DNA of 64,000 nt from a marine gamma proteobacterium HTCC2148 (GTDB lineage: Bacteria > Pseudomonadota > Gammaproteobacteria > Pseudomonadales > Halieaceae). Both the position numbers and the translations under genes were made by a program. Position 1 is the first letter of the stretch. The number at the start of each line of letters is the position of its first letter. Location of the stretch: positions 2,389-66,388 of the forward strand of contig DS999235.1 in the NCBI GenBank assembly GCA_000156295.1. The letters run 5' to 3'. Below, one piece after another: positions 36,110 to 44,790 of this stretch. The notes beneath the pieces are model-generated. The model ran no database searches. It saw only the letters and a list, made by a program, of their open reading frames with translations, and was not told where the DNA came from.

Positions 36110-37330
36110 ATGAAAGTGAAAGAGTTGGGTCTGGTGCCACAGATATTAATTGGTGTCACTCTGGGTGCACTTACCGGTGTATTGTTTCCCGAGCTCGGAA
36201 AGACACTGGGCCTATTCGGCCAGCTCTTCGTAGGTATGCTTAAAGCAGTGGCACCCTTGCTGGTGTTGGTGTTGGTGATGTCGGCTATTGCCAACCGTCA
36301 TGAAACCGGTAGCGATGGTCGGAAAACGCTGGTGGTTTTGTGCCTCTATCTGATCGGTATGGTGAGTGCGGCGTTAGTGGCGTTGCTCCTCAGCCAGCTG
36401 TTTCCTCAAACGATCGCGCTGACCGGAGCTGCTGATGGTGCGCCGCCTGATGCTGTCGGTTCGGTGTTAACCGATGTTCTATTTAAGTTGATCGACAATC
36501 CTATTAATGCGCTCTTAACTGGTAATTTTCTTGGATGCCTTAGCTGGGCGGTTCTGTTGGGTGTCAGTTTTCGCGCTGCCCCGGCTCCCTTTAAACAAAA
36601 TTTACAGGTGTTGGCCGATGGCGTCAGCCAGATTGTGCGCTATGTGATTCGTCTGGCTCCTATTGGCATCTTTGGCCTGGTTTGCGTCACCGTGGCGACA
36701 GTTGGCGTCGAGGCCCTGGCGAATTATGCAAACCTGGCGGTGTTACTGGTAGCGGCAATGCTGGTGATGGCCCTATTTGTAAATCCTTTATTGGTCTTTT
36801 TGCTGACGCGCAGTAATCCATATCCGATAGTGTTTCGCTGCCTCGAGGAGTCGGGGATTACTGCGTTCTTCACCCGTAGTTCGGCAGCCAATATTCCGGT
36901 GAACCTTAACCTGGCCAAAAAGCTAGGGATAAGTGAAGAACTTTATACAGTCACGATCCCGGTGGGCGCTACGGTAAACATGTCTGGTGCGGCGATAACG
37001 ATCACGACACTAACCCTGGCGGCGGCGAATACTCTTGGTATTGAGGTTTCGCTGGCTACCGCGCTTTTGCTGTGTGTGATTAGCGCGCTGTCTGCCTGCG
37101 GGGCCAGCGGCGTTCCCTCGGGCAGTCTTTTGCTAATTCCCTTGGCGTGCTCTCTGTTTGGGATACCTCTTGACGTGTCCATGCAGGTGGTCGCGGTTGG
37201 CTTTATCATCAGTGTCATTCAAGACTCTGCAGAGACCGCTCTAAATTCCAGCACCGATGTGGTCTACAGTTATGCGGTCGATCGTTGGAGAAAAAGCGAG
37301 ACGCAGGTCTCTCAACCTCAAGGCAGTTGA
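36110..37330 (+). CDS. sstT: Serine/threonine:Na+ symporter SstT
   Basis: Dicarboxylate/amino acid:cation symporter of 406 aa in the SstT branch. N-terminal GLVPQILIGVTLGALTGVLFP, the re-entrant hairpin region FFTRSSAANIPVNLNLAKKLG and TIPVGATVNMSGAAITITTL are typical. It takes up L-serine and L-threonine with sodium at the inner membrane. CGAGGAAA lies just before the ATG. The 3' end overlaps the convergent btuF by 13 nt. Confidence 0.92.
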   Translation: MKVKELGLVPQILIGVTLGALTGVLFPELGKTLGLFGQLFVGMLKAVAPLLVLVLVMSAIANRHETGSDGRKTLVVLCLYLIGMVSAALVALLLSQLFPQTIALTGAADGAPPDAVGSVLTDVLFKLIDNPINALLTGNFLGCLSWAVLLGVSFRAAPAPFKQNLQVLADGVSQIVRYVIRLAPIGIFGLVCVTVATVGVEALANYANLAVLLVAAMLVMALFVNPLLVFLLTRSNPYPIVFRCLEESGITAFFTRSSAANIPVNLNLAKKLGISEELYTVTIPVGATVNMSGAAITITTLTLAAANTLGIEVSLATALLLCVISALSACGASGVPSGSLLLIPLACSLFGIPLDVSMQVVAVGFIISVIQDSAETALNSSTDVVYSYAVDRWRKSETQVSQPQGS

Positions 37331-38196
37331 GATCTCACTGCCGCTAATTGCGCGCAGAGATCGGCTGCGCCCAGGGCAATGCGGGCAGTCGGTCTCTGGA
37401 TGATATCAGGGTGGATGTGGAGTAGGGCATCTCGCTTGACGGCGTGCAGGCTGTCATAGCGTTTCCAGTCGTCAAGCCATTCCGGTCGAGCTACGCCCAT
37501 GCCACTGGCTACGATCGCGTCTGGGTTAATGTCCAGAACTGACTCCAGGCTGATTCGCGGAGCGAGCTGGGTTTCTGCAGCAAACACATTGCTTCCCCCG
37601 CAGAGGTCTATGACGTGGCTAATCATGTGTTGACCATTGATAGTCTGTAGCGGTTTATTCCATATCTGATAGAACACAGTCAGAGGTAGCTGGTTTTGAT
37701 GGAGCACGCTTAATTCTTCAATCGTATTTTCAAATGCTGTCGCGTTCAATTCGGCCTCTGCTTCAGTCCCTGCAAGCACGCCAAAGTCGCGGATACTGTC
37801 GGCGATATCCTCCAGTTCCCTGGGTTCGCTGACGTAAACTTTAATCCCGAGACGCTCCAGCTGTGATCGAGCGGCGGTGCCATTGCCTGAGCCCCATAAC
37901 ACGACCAAATCGGGATCCATTGCCACTACGGTCTCCAGACTCCAGGCATAAGCGCTCCCGACTTGCGGAATAGACCTGGCCTGCACAGGATGGTCACTAT
38001 AGTTAACGACCCCTATCAGCTTATCTCCCGCACCTGCGCTAAACAGGTTTTCCACAATATGCGGAGCGAGACCGATAATAGTCTCGGCTGGCTTAGCCAG
38101 AGTAACTTCGCGGCCGATAGAGTCAGTGACTTGTGGGCCTGCTAGACCGACACTGCTAAAGACGAGCGCAAGTATAAGACCGGACAGGCGCTGCAT
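37318..38196 (-). CDS. btuF: Cobalamin ABC transporter substrate-binding protein
   Basis: Periplasmic binding protein of 292 aa: signal peptide ending near SSVGLAGPQ, then the BtuF/FecB-type fold with RSIPQVGSAYAWSLE, MDPDLVVLWGSGNG and GIKVYVSEPRE. BtuF brings vitamin B12 to BtuCD. Its ATG overlaps the btuD stop by one base (TAATG). Hemin or siderophore binding proteins look alike; the riboswitch and cobO at the head of the operon decide for cobalamin. Confidence 0.87.
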   Translation of the reverse strand: MQRLSGLILALVFSSVGLAGPQVTDSIGREVTLAKPAETIIGLAPHIVENLFSAGAGDKLIGVVNYSDHPVQARSIPQVGSAYAWSLETVVAMDPDLVVLWGSGNGTAARSQLERLGIKVYVSEPRELEDIADSIRDFGVLAGTEAEAELNATAFENTIEELSVLHQNQLPLTVFYQIWNKPLQTINGQHMISHVIDLCGGSNVFAAETQLAPRISLESVLDINPDAIVASGMGVARPEWLDDWKRYDSLHAVKRDALLHIHPDIIQRPTARIALGAADLCAQLAAVRSQLP

Positions 38197-38975
38197 TAGA
38201 CGTGGACAACCAGGGGCGAGTTGTTTTCAGGGTGGCGCTGTACCAAGACACTGACATTAAAAATCCGTTGGAACATTGTTGGAGTAAGCACTTCCTCGGG
38301 TGTGCCGTAACTGTGTTGCGTTCCCTGATGCATGACTAGCAGCTGATTCGCGTGGGCTGAAAGCAGATTGAAATCGTGGGTTGCCAAGATAATTGTGCAA
38401 CCTGTTTTTGCCAGTGTGGCAACGAGGTCTAGAACCATCCGTTGATGTGATAAATCCAGAGCAGAGTTGGGTTCGTCCAGCAGCAGCAGTCTGGTGGGGG
38501 CATCCTCTTCTCGCCAAACCTGAGCTACTGCTCGCGCCAGCTGTACGCGCTGTTTTTCGCCTCCAGAGAGCTGGGTGTAGGGGCGATGTCGAAGTTCCGT
38601 GGTGTCGGTCGCAGTCATTACCTCTTGTAAGACTTCTTTGTCACACAGGTTGCCCGAAGCATGGGGAGTTCGGCCTAATAGGATGACCTCGTCCACGGTG
38701 AAGGGGAAATTCAGGGCGGCGCTCTGAACCTGCATCGCCAGGGCGCGAGCTCGGACTAATAACGGCCAATCTTTAAGCGGCGTTCCATTGAGATACAGCC
38801 CACCGGAGGTGCAGGGTATGCCGCCGGCAATGCAGTGCAACAGGCTGCTCTTTCCAGCGCCATTGGGGCCCATCAAACCCAGTACTTGTCCGGCCTTCAA
38901 ATTGAAGGAAATGTCTTGTAGTAGTGGGCTGCCATAAGGGGCAGCACAGACCGAATTTAGCGATAGCACGTTCAC
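38196..38975 (-). CDS. btuD: Cobalamin ABC transporter ATP-binding protein
   Basis: ABC ATPase of 259 aa: Walker A GPNGAGKSSLL, Q-loop VQSAAL region, signature LSGGEKQRVQLARA, Walker B RLLLLDEPNSALD and switch His in ATHDF. The start is GTG at 38975, sharing its G with the btuC stop TAG. It powers cobalamin uptake together with BtuC. Confidence 0.9.
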   Translation of the reverse strand: MNVLSLNSVCAAPYGSPLLQDISFNLKAGQVLGLMGPNGAGKSSLLHCIAGGIPCTSGGLYLNGTPLKDWPLLVRARALAMQVQSAALNFPFTVDEVILLGRTPHASGNLCDKEVLQEVMTATDTTELRHRPYTQLSGGEKQRVQLARAVAQVWREEDAPTRLLLLDEPNSALDLSHQRMVLDLVATLAKTGCTIILATHDFNLLSAHANQLLVMHQGTQHSYGTPEEVLTPTMFQRIFNVSVLVQRHPENNSPLVVHV

Positions 38976-40009
38976 TACTGCATTCCGTAATCGCTGCGGC
39001 GATGCAGGAGCGAGATAAAAAATGGCACGCCTATACAGGCGGTAACGATGCCAACGGGCAACTCTGTTGGCGCAATCACGGTGCGGGCGACGATGTCCGC
39101 ACAGACAAGTAATATGGCTCCTGCCAGCGCAGACGCCGGCAATAAATAGCGGTGATCCGGGCCAATTAGTAGACGCACGATATGGGGAATCACCAAGCCT
39201 ATAAAAGCGATGGTTCCTGCCAGTGCAACCGAGGTGCCCACAGCAACGGCAACGACAACGACAATCCAGGTCTTGGTTTTTTCCACATCTACGCCCAGAT
39301 AACGGGCTTCTGACTCCCCCAGCAACAGCGCATTAAGAGCGGTTGCATAGCGTGGCAGGGTTAAGACAACGAGTAGGCATACCGCCAGGGCAGCGGTAAC
39401 CCGCTGGTAATCTGCGCCGTCCAGTCCCCCCATGCGCCACAAGCTGATGCGCCTGAGTATTTCATTGGAAGAGAATAGCTCCAGAATGCTATTCATCGCG
39501 CCCGCCAGAGCAGTAATCGCGATACCTGCCAATAACATAGTGGCTACCGAGGTGCCCTGTTCGGAATTCGCTAAGCGATAAACAATGATTACCGCCAGCA
39601 TGCCGCCAACGAAGGCGCCCACTGAAATCAATCCGAGACCTCCCAGGCCGGTAATCCAGCTACCCGCGCTGGCGATCATTATACTGGCGCCCAAAGATGC
39701 ACCGGCGGTCACACCGATGAGTGAAGGGTCTGCCAGCGGATTGCGAAAAATACCCTGCATAGCAGCGCCGCTGATGCCGAGCATCGCACCGACGATTGCC
39801 GCCAGTAAGGCTCGAGGCAGCCGAATCTGCCCAATGATAACGGACGCCCGGTCTCCCGGTTGCTGGAGCAACTGTGTCAGCGCCTGCAGGCTTTCTTCTA
39901 AACCGAGGCTGACACTGCCCCAGGCCAATGCTCCCAGCAATGACAAGGGCAGCAGCAATAACAAAATGACCAGTAGTCTTTTTGCCTTGATTTCGCGGCC
40001 AATGATCAT
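38975..40009 (-). CDS. btuC: Cobalamin ABC transporter permease (FecCD family)
   Basis: FecCD/BtuC-type permease of about 344 aa, with around ten membrane helices. Family segments: GQIRLPRALLAAIVGAMLG, GIFRNPLADPSLIGVTAGA and FIGLVIPHIVRLLIGPDHR. The ATG at 40009 overlaps the stop of the cobQ fragment (ATGA); an in-frame GTG at 40024 is an alternative. It forms the inner-membrane channel for B12. Confidence 0.9.
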   Translation of the reverse strand: MIIGREIKAKRLLVILLLLLPLSLLGALAWGSVSLGLEESLQALTQLLQQPGDRASVIIGQIRLPRALLAAIVGAMLGISGAAMQGIFRNPLADPSLIGVTAGASLGASIMIASAGSWITGLGGLGLISVGAFVGGMLAVIIVYRLANSEQGTSVATMLLAGIAITALAGAMNSILELFSSNEILRRISLWRMGGLDGADYQRVTAALAVCLLVVLTLPRYATALNALLLGESEARYLGVDVEKTKTWIVVVVAVAVGTSVALAGTIAFIGLVIPHIVRLLIGPDHRYLLPASALAGAILLVCADIVARTVIAPTELPVGIVTACIGVPFFISLLHRRSDYGMQ

Positions 40010-40299
40010 GCGGCATCGAACCACTGGGGGAACAGTTGGGTAACTTTATCGCTGGTTGGCTTGAGCAGAACGGGGTTCATATCGGCCTGGGCGGGGACCC
40101 CGGACGCTTTGGCCTGTGAAGCCTGGCTACGAGCGCCTTTCCCGTCTTGCGGGGTCACTGCGCTGTTGAGTAAGCTATTTTGAGATTTGAATGGAGCTGG
40201 ACTAACGCTCCGTCGAAAAAGTATGCGATATAAGTCTGCCCCTGGTGCGCTCTTTCCAGCACCCGACGTCGTTGCCTGTATCATTAGTGCTGCGGGCAC
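40006..40299 (-). pseudogene. cobQ: Cobyric acid synthase N-terminal fragment (cobQ remnant)
   Basis: Frame of 97 codons starting with GTG 3 nt after cobO. It is recognisably the start of CobQ: ALMIQATTSGAGKS, then APFKSQNSLLNSAVT and ADMNPVLLKPTSD. In intact CobQ (about 480-500 aa) this is the P-loop amidotransferase N-terminus. After PTSD the frame leaves the family and stops 12 residues later, overlapping the btuC ATG. The P-loop neighbourhood is also worn. Most of cobQ has been deleted, so cobyric acid amidation cannot come from this locus. Translation of the stub may still couple cobO to btuC. Confidence 0.8.
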
Positions 40300-40301
40300 A
40301 G

Positions 40302-40922
40302 TCAGTAGTCCACGCCCAGCCTGGCTTTCACTCCCGCCTGAAAGGCGTGTTTTATTTCTTTTACCTCAGATACAGTATCCATCAGCTGCTGCAGTGCGGA
40401 CCCGCCACCGCGGCCGGTAACGACTACACTCTGGTTGCGAGGACGGTTGGCAATGGCTTCAAGTATTGTTTCCTCTGGCAAGTATTTGTAGGCCAGCATG
40501 TAGGTGATCTCGTCGAGCACAACCAGGTCGTAACTCGGGTCGTCCAGCATGGGACGGGCCACCGCCCAGGTGTCTTGGGCTGCCTTGATGTCGCCTTCCC
40601 GGTCCTGGGTGTCCCAAGTAAAACCGGTGCCCATCTGGTAAAAGTCGACCTCCGGACAGTGATTCTTGAGATAAATTTCTTCACCGGACAGCTGCTGCCC
40701 TTTGATAAATTGAATGACGCCGACTTTATGGCCGTAGCCCAGTGCCCGCATTACCATGCCAAAGGCTGAACTGGACTTGCCTTTGCCGTTACCGGTTAGC
40801 AGAATCGAAACACCGCGCTCTTCGTCAGCGGCTTCAATATTGGAGTCGACTTTGGCCTTTTGTTTCTCCATGGAGGCTTTGTGTCGGGCGTTCTTTTTTT
40901 CGTCGTTCATGCTAGTCCTCAA
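40302..40922 (-). CDS. cobO: Cob(I)yrinic acid a,c-diamide adenosyltransferase
   Basis: CobO/BtuR/CobA-type corrinoid adenosyltransferase of 206 aa. P-loop TGNGKGKSSSAFGMVMRAL, then GVIQFIKGQQLSGEE, LDEITYMLAYKYL and VVVTGRGG. It transfers the adenosyl group of ATP to reduced cobalt, which also serves salvage of imported B12. First gene of the riboswitch-led operon; GAGG lies 8 nt before the ATG. Confidence 0.93.
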   Translation of the reverse strand: MRTSMNDEKKNARHKASMEKQKAKVDSNIEAADEERGVSILLTGNGKGKSSSAFGMVMRALGYGHKVGVIQFIKGQQLSGEEIYLKNHCPEVDFYQMGTGFTWDTQDREGDIKAAQDTWAVARPMLDDPSYDLVVLDEITYMLAYKYLPEETILEAIANRPRNQSVVVTGRGGGSALQQLMDTVSEVKEIKHAFQAGVKARLGVDY

Positions 40923-41017
40923 TATGGCCTGTTTGCTGGCAATCGAGGGAGGGAATCAGGGAACGCGATAGCGAAATCGAGCAGCCTTTAATGAAGCCCT
41001 CCGCCTCATTGGTGCAA

Positions 41018-41140
41018 AGTCCAGGCAGGTATCGGGCTTACAGTCATTGACTGTATACCGTTGCGGGGGCAGCGGTGGTATCTCACCACACTTCCCATTT
41101 AACCCGCCCCTCAGTTAGTCCTGTGGCGGGCACCTGGCAT
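41018..41140 (-). promoter_or_regulatory. Cobalamin (AdoCbl) riboswitch
   Basis: On the minus strand, about 100 nt before cobO, the conserved elements occur in order: AGGTGCC at the 5' end, GGTTAAATGGGAAG, the core box GCTGCCCCCGCAACGGTA, and the closing AAGCCCGATACCTGCC. They form the usual multi-arm fold. High adenosylcobalamin should shut off the cobO-btuCDF operon, probably at ribosome access, since no T-run terminator follows. Confidence 0.93.
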
Positions 41141-41147
41141 GGGCTGG

Positions 41148-41176
41148 ATTGTGGGCGCGAGCCCGGTCTTTGTCAA
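41148..41176 (-). promoter_or_regulatory. Promoter of the B12 operon
   Basis: On the minus strand TTGACA (41176-41171), a 17-nt spacer, then CACAAT (41153-41148). Transcription would start near 41141, right at the riboswitch 5' end. Confidence 0.7.
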
Positions 41177-41224
41177 TCTGAAGGTATCTGAAAGCACTGC
41201 ATAATGTCGTAGAATGCAAAGCTC

Positions 41225-41755
41225 ATGCGTTGTGAGAAATCGATTGTGACAGTATCAGAAGTTCAGCGAGAACAAGTGGCCAGGCTGTTGGGCCGCAAGC
41301 CTCGTGGTTTGGAAGATGTACCTGTCTTGGGACCCGACGGGCAACCCAGGGTGATACGTGTAGCGTCATTGGTAAACGAGAAGCCTTTTCCAACACTATT
41401 CTGGTTGGTGGACCCAGACTTGAACTATCGGATCGATGGTGAGGAGGCAAACGGATTGATTGCCCTGATGCAGGCTAAAATCAATGACAGCCTCGAGCTC
41501 AAGTCTGCTATGGTTGAAGACCATAAGTGCTACATCGCTCTTCGTGACAGCTATATATCAGAAGAAGAGCGAGGGCATATTGAGCGCCTGGGCTTCACCG
41601 ATGTATTCCAGTTAAAGGGCGTAGGCGGCATCGCAGACTATACTCGCATACGCTGCCTGCATACCTGGTATGCGGCGCATCTAGTGACTGCAAATACAGT
41701 GGGCAAGTTGCTGGATGAACATTGGCGACAAAATCTGGACTCGTCTTGTCATTAA
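41225..41755 (+). CDS. DUF501 family protein
   Basis: Protein of 176 aa of the DUF501 family: opening EREQVARLLGR-like segment (QREQVARLLGRKPRG), then PRVIRVASL, PTLFWLVDPDL, and the late motif GGIADYTRIRCLHTWYA. Function unknown; it is soluble and lone in this place. Start ATG 41225; a GTG at 41246 is possible. Divergent from the B12 operon, the promoters lying back to back. Confidence 0.85.
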   Translation: MRCEKSIVTVSEVQREQVARLLGRKPRGLEDVPVLGPDGQPRVIRVASLVNEKPFPTLFWLVDPDLNYRIDGEEANGLIALMQAKINDSLELKSAMVEDHKCYIALRDSYISEEERGHIERLGFTDVFQLKGVGGIADYTRIRCLHTWYAAHLVTANTVGKLLDEHWRQNLDSSCH

Positions 41756-41807
41756 TGACGCAGGATTTATTGTAATTTGTGGTGATCGCTAACTTATAGG
41801 GTGTCTT

Positions 41808-42155
41808 ATGTTTGTTCGCATGTCGGTTGTTGTTTTGCTCGCTTTGGTTCTCTGTGCTTGCGGTGACGCGAGCACGGTTGGCAATGAAGCGGTAAGCCGC
41901 AGTCTCAAGCCTGCCGACGCTGAACTGGCCAGTATTTATAACCGCAGCTGTCGCAGTTGTCATACGGTCGCGGGAACGGGGTCCCCGCTCACGGGTGACA
42001 AGATTGCATGGGCTCCGCGCATGGAAAAGGGTATCAACACACTGCTGGATAATGTGGTTAATGGCTATGGTGGAATGCCGCCCCTTGGGCTTTGTATGGA
42101 CTGTGATGCTGACCAGTTCGAGGCGTTGATCGTGTTCATGGCGACAGGGCAATAG
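41808..42155 (+). CDS. Monohaem cytochrome c lipoprotein
   Basis: Protein of 115 aa with a lipoprotein signal (lipobox LVLCAC, Cys around residue 18) and one haem-c site CRSCH. The likely distal Met is in GGMPPLG, and a second Cys pair CMDC recalls the disulfide of the cytochrome c5 group. It should be an electron carrier anchored to the periplasmic side of a membrane. It lies 2 nt before an FAD oxidase gene and is very likely its electron acceptor. Confidence 0.85.
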   Translation: MFVRMSVVVLLALVLCACGDASTVGNEAVSRSLKPADAELASIYNRSCRSCHTVAGTGSPLTGDKIAWAPRMEKGINTLLDNVVNGYGGMPPLGLCMDCDADQFEALIVFMATGQ

Positions 42156-42157
42156 CA

Positions 42158-43531
42158 ATGTTGAATAGACGCAACCTGATTGCGGCAATGGGTGGACTCG
42201 CATTGGCGAGTCGCTATGGTGTACTTCCTGCAATGGCTGCAGAGAAACGTCGCCTACCATGGCGCAATTGGTCGGGTTCCCAGCAATGTCTGCCTCAGTC
42301 GCGTATTGCGCCCGCAAGCCTGGCCGAACTGCAGGAGTTGGTGGCAAGTACCGAGGGAATTATTCGCCCGGTTGGCGCTGGGCATTCGTTCTCTCCTTTG
42401 GTTCCAACGGATGACACCCTGGTTTCCTTATCTCGATTGGGTGGCGTGAGTGATGCCGATAGTGCGACGCTGCAGGCCACAATTGGCGGAGGCACACGCT
42501 TGGGGGATATAGGGCAGCCGCTGCAAGATGCAGGTCAGGCATTGATTAACATGCCTGACATCGACGAGCAGACGCTCGCTGGCAGTTTGGCGACTGCAAC
42601 CCATGGTACGGGCGCTGGGTTGGGTTGCATGTCTACCTTTGTAAAGGGTCTACAAATTGTCAACGCCCGCGGCGAACTGGTGGATTGTGATGCGCTCAAC
42701 AAGCCTGAATTGTTTCAGGCGGCCAAAGTTTCGTTGGGCAGCCTGGGTTTGATCACCCAGGTCCGAATGCAAAGCGTGGAACCCTATCGACTGCGTCGCG
42801 AAACCGTGTGGATGGAATTTGAAGAAATGTTGGAAAATGCCGACAGCATGGCTGACCAGCATCGAAACTTCGAGTTTTACTACGTGCCGTTTTCCGGTAT
42901 GGGTTTCACCGACGTTCATGACCTCACCGACGAGCCTGTGGGTACCACTGGCAAGAATGACCCCAACGAAGGGGCAATGGAACTTAAGATGCTGCGGGAT
43001 TGGTTGGAGTGGTCACCCACCTTGCGGCGATTGGTTCTGGGCTCCTATGCCAGCACTATCCCCGATGAGATCACCATTGGTAACTCCTGGAAAAACTATG
43101 CCAATGAACGCAACGTGCGTTTCAATGAGATGGAGTATCACCTGCCGCGAGAGGCGGGCTTAAAGGCATTAAGAGAAATCGTTGCAACGCTTGAAAGCAG
43201 TCATCATGAGGTGTTTTTCCCCATTGAAGTTCGCTATGTCAAAGGGGACGATATCTGGCTTAGCCCGTTCTATCAGCAGGACTCTATGTCAATCGCGGTA
43301 CATCGTTACTTTGAAGAGGATTACAAACCCTACTTCAAAACATTGGAACCGATATTTAGAAAATATGGCGGCAGGCCGCATTGGGGAAAACTGAACAGTC
43401 TGGGCAGCGCCGACTTCAAGGAATTGTATCCACACTGGAATGACTTCGCTGAGGTGCGTGCCCAAATGGACCCAACAGGACGCTTTCTTAATCCGTACCT
43501 GCGTGATTTGTTTATGGGCGAGACCGGCTGA
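42158..43531 (+). CDS. Exported FAD-linked oxidase, aldonolactone-oxidase family
   Basis: Protein of 457 aa with a Tat-like start (NRRNLIAAMGGLALASRYG) and cleavage near AMAAEK. It has the VAO-type FAD domain with GAGHSFSPL, in which the His can bind FAD covalently, ATHGTGAGLGCMSTF, and a C-terminal aldonolactone-oxidase domain ending DPTGRFLNPYLRDLF. Relatives oxidise arabinono-, gulono- or galactonolactones or alditols. The partner cytochrome c suggests a dehydrogenase rather than an O2-using oxidase. Stop overlaps the next ATG. Confidence 0.85.
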   Translation: MLNRRNLIAAMGGLALASRYGVLPAMAAEKRRLPWRNWSGSQQCLPQSRIAPASLAELQELVASTEGIIRPVGAGHSFSPLVPTDDTLVSLSRLGGVSDADSATLQATIGGGTRLGDIGQPLQDAGQALINMPDIDEQTLAGSLATATHGTGAGLGCMSTFVKGLQIVNARGELVDCDALNKPELFQAAKVSLGSLGLITQVRMQSVEPYRLRRETVWMEFEEMLENADSMADQHRNFEFYYVPFSGMGFTDVHDLTDEPVGTTGKNDPNEGAMELKMLRDWLEWSPTLRRLVLGSYASTIPDEITIGNSWKNYANERNVRFNEMEYHLPREAGLKALREIVATLESSHHEVFFPIEVRYVKGDDIWLSPFYQQDSMSIAVHRYFEEDYKPYFKTLEPIFRKYGGRPHWGKLNSLGSADFKELYPHWNDFAEVRAQMDPTGRFLNPYLRDLFMGETG

Positions 43532-44790
43532 TGAAGCGACGTAGCGTGCTGCTTGGAGCGGCCGGATTGGCGGGTGCCGGGTGGTTGCTGCGTCCCACAG
43601 ATACGGGAGAGAACCACGCGCCGTATTTTCAAGCGCTAAGCGAAGGTCTGGGTCAGCAGGGCAGGGCGGTGCCTACCCTGGTTATAGACCGCACCGCATT
43701 GCATGAAAATATAGCGACCTTAAAGCGCCATATTGATGATCGCTTTGCCTATCGTATCGTGGCTAAGTCGCTTCCGTCCCTGCCGCTGCTAGAGGAGGTG
43801 ATGAAATACTCGGGCAGTAATCGACTGATGTTGTTCAACCAGCCATTTATTAATCAGGTGGCGGTGGCTTTTCCAGAAGCAGATGTTCTACTCGGTAAAC
43901 CGATGCCCGTCGCTGCGGCAAGACGTTTTTATGCAGAATATTCGGGTGGGCCGTTCACTGCTTCCCAACAATTACACTGGCTGCTGGATACACCTGAGCG
44001 CGTTAAGCAATATGCTGCTCTGGCGTCGGAGTTGGGTGAGGCCCTGTCCATTTGTATTGAGCTGGATGTGGGGTTGCACAGAGGTGGAGTCAGTAATGAT
44101 TCTGACTTTCTTGAGATGTTGACGCTGCTACAGGATTCGGAGCATTTAAAGTTTCGCGGACTCATGGGTTACGAACCGCACATTGTGAAAGTGCCGGGCA
44201 ACCCGGAAACCTATCGAGATGCTTCGATGGCTGCTTATAGCCACTATCTTGAACTGGCTCGCAATACTTTGGCCGCGGATTGGCCAGTGGCTCCCATCCT
44301 GAACGCGTCGGGGAGCCCTACCTATCAGCTATATGATCGCGGTGACTATCCGTTCAATGAATTGGCAGCGGGTTCGTGCCTGGTGAAGCCTTCTGACTTC
44401 GATCTGCCCTCGCTGGAAGATCATATTGCTGCCAGCTACATCGCTGCCCCGGTGCTTAAACGGCTTGAGCAAACACGTATTCCAGGGATTGATCTGGGCA
44501 AGTTGCAGGCTATGTGGAACCCAAATCGCGAGCGTGCGTTTTTCACTTATGGTGGCTATTGGAAAGCAGAACCGGTCTCTCCCCGAGGCCTGAGTACCAA
44601 TCCGCTGTACGGTCGTTCAACTAATCAAGAGCTGTTTAATGGTTCCAGCAGTGTTGATCTGCAGCCTGATGACTGGGTGTTTCTGCGCCCTACGCAGAGT
44701 GAGTTTGTGTTTTTACAGTTTGGTGATATCGCCGTTTATGAAGCGGGTCGCGTGACCGAACAGTGGCCAGTGTTCATGACCGAGGCCTGA
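43531..44790 (+). CDS. Exported DSD1/D-threonine-aldolase-like PLP enzyme
   Basis: Protein of 419 aa, fold-type III PLP (alanine-racemase-like) with a Tat-like signal (MKRRSVLLGAAGLAGAGW). The Schiff-base Lys is probably K79 in YRIVAKSLPSLPLL; further segments are CIELDVGLHRGG and GLMGYEPHI. In D-threonine aldolase and D-serine dehydratase the C-terminal domain carries a PxHxC metal site; here the matching place reads PTQSEFVFLQ, so the His and Cys ligands appear to be missing. An exported member without the metal site is unusual. Third gene of the cytochrome c/FAD oxidase unit (ATGA overlap). Reaction unknown. Confidence 0.75.
   Translation: MKRRSVLLGAAGLAGAGWLLRPTDTGENHAPYFQALSEGLGQQGRAVPTLVIDRTALHENIATLKRHIDDRFAYRIVAKSLPSLPLLEEVMKYSGSNRLMLFNQPFINQVAVAFPEADVLLGKPMPVAAARRFYAEYSGGPFTASQQLHWLLDTPERVKQYAALASELGEALSICIELDVGLHRGGVSNDSDFLEMLTLLQDSEHLKFRGLMGYEPHIVKVPGNPETYRDASMAAYSHYLELARNTLAADWPVAPILNASGSPTYQLYDRGDYPFNELAAGSCLVKPSDFDLPSLEDHIAASYIAAPVLKRLEQTRIPGIDLGKLQAMWNPNRERAFFTYGGYWKAEPVSPRGLSTNPLYGRSTNQELFNGSSSVDLQPDDWVFLRPTQSEFVFLQFGDIAVYEAGRVTEQWPVFMTEA

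Noticed and set aside
37318-40009. Hemin or siderophore ABC transporter
   Set aside because: FecCD-type systems look alike, but the cobalamin riboswitch and cobO at the operon head decide for B12.
41595-42347. 250-codon open frame on the minus strand
   Set aside because: Crosses DUF501, cytochrome c and FAD oxidase genes on the other strand, which are well supported.
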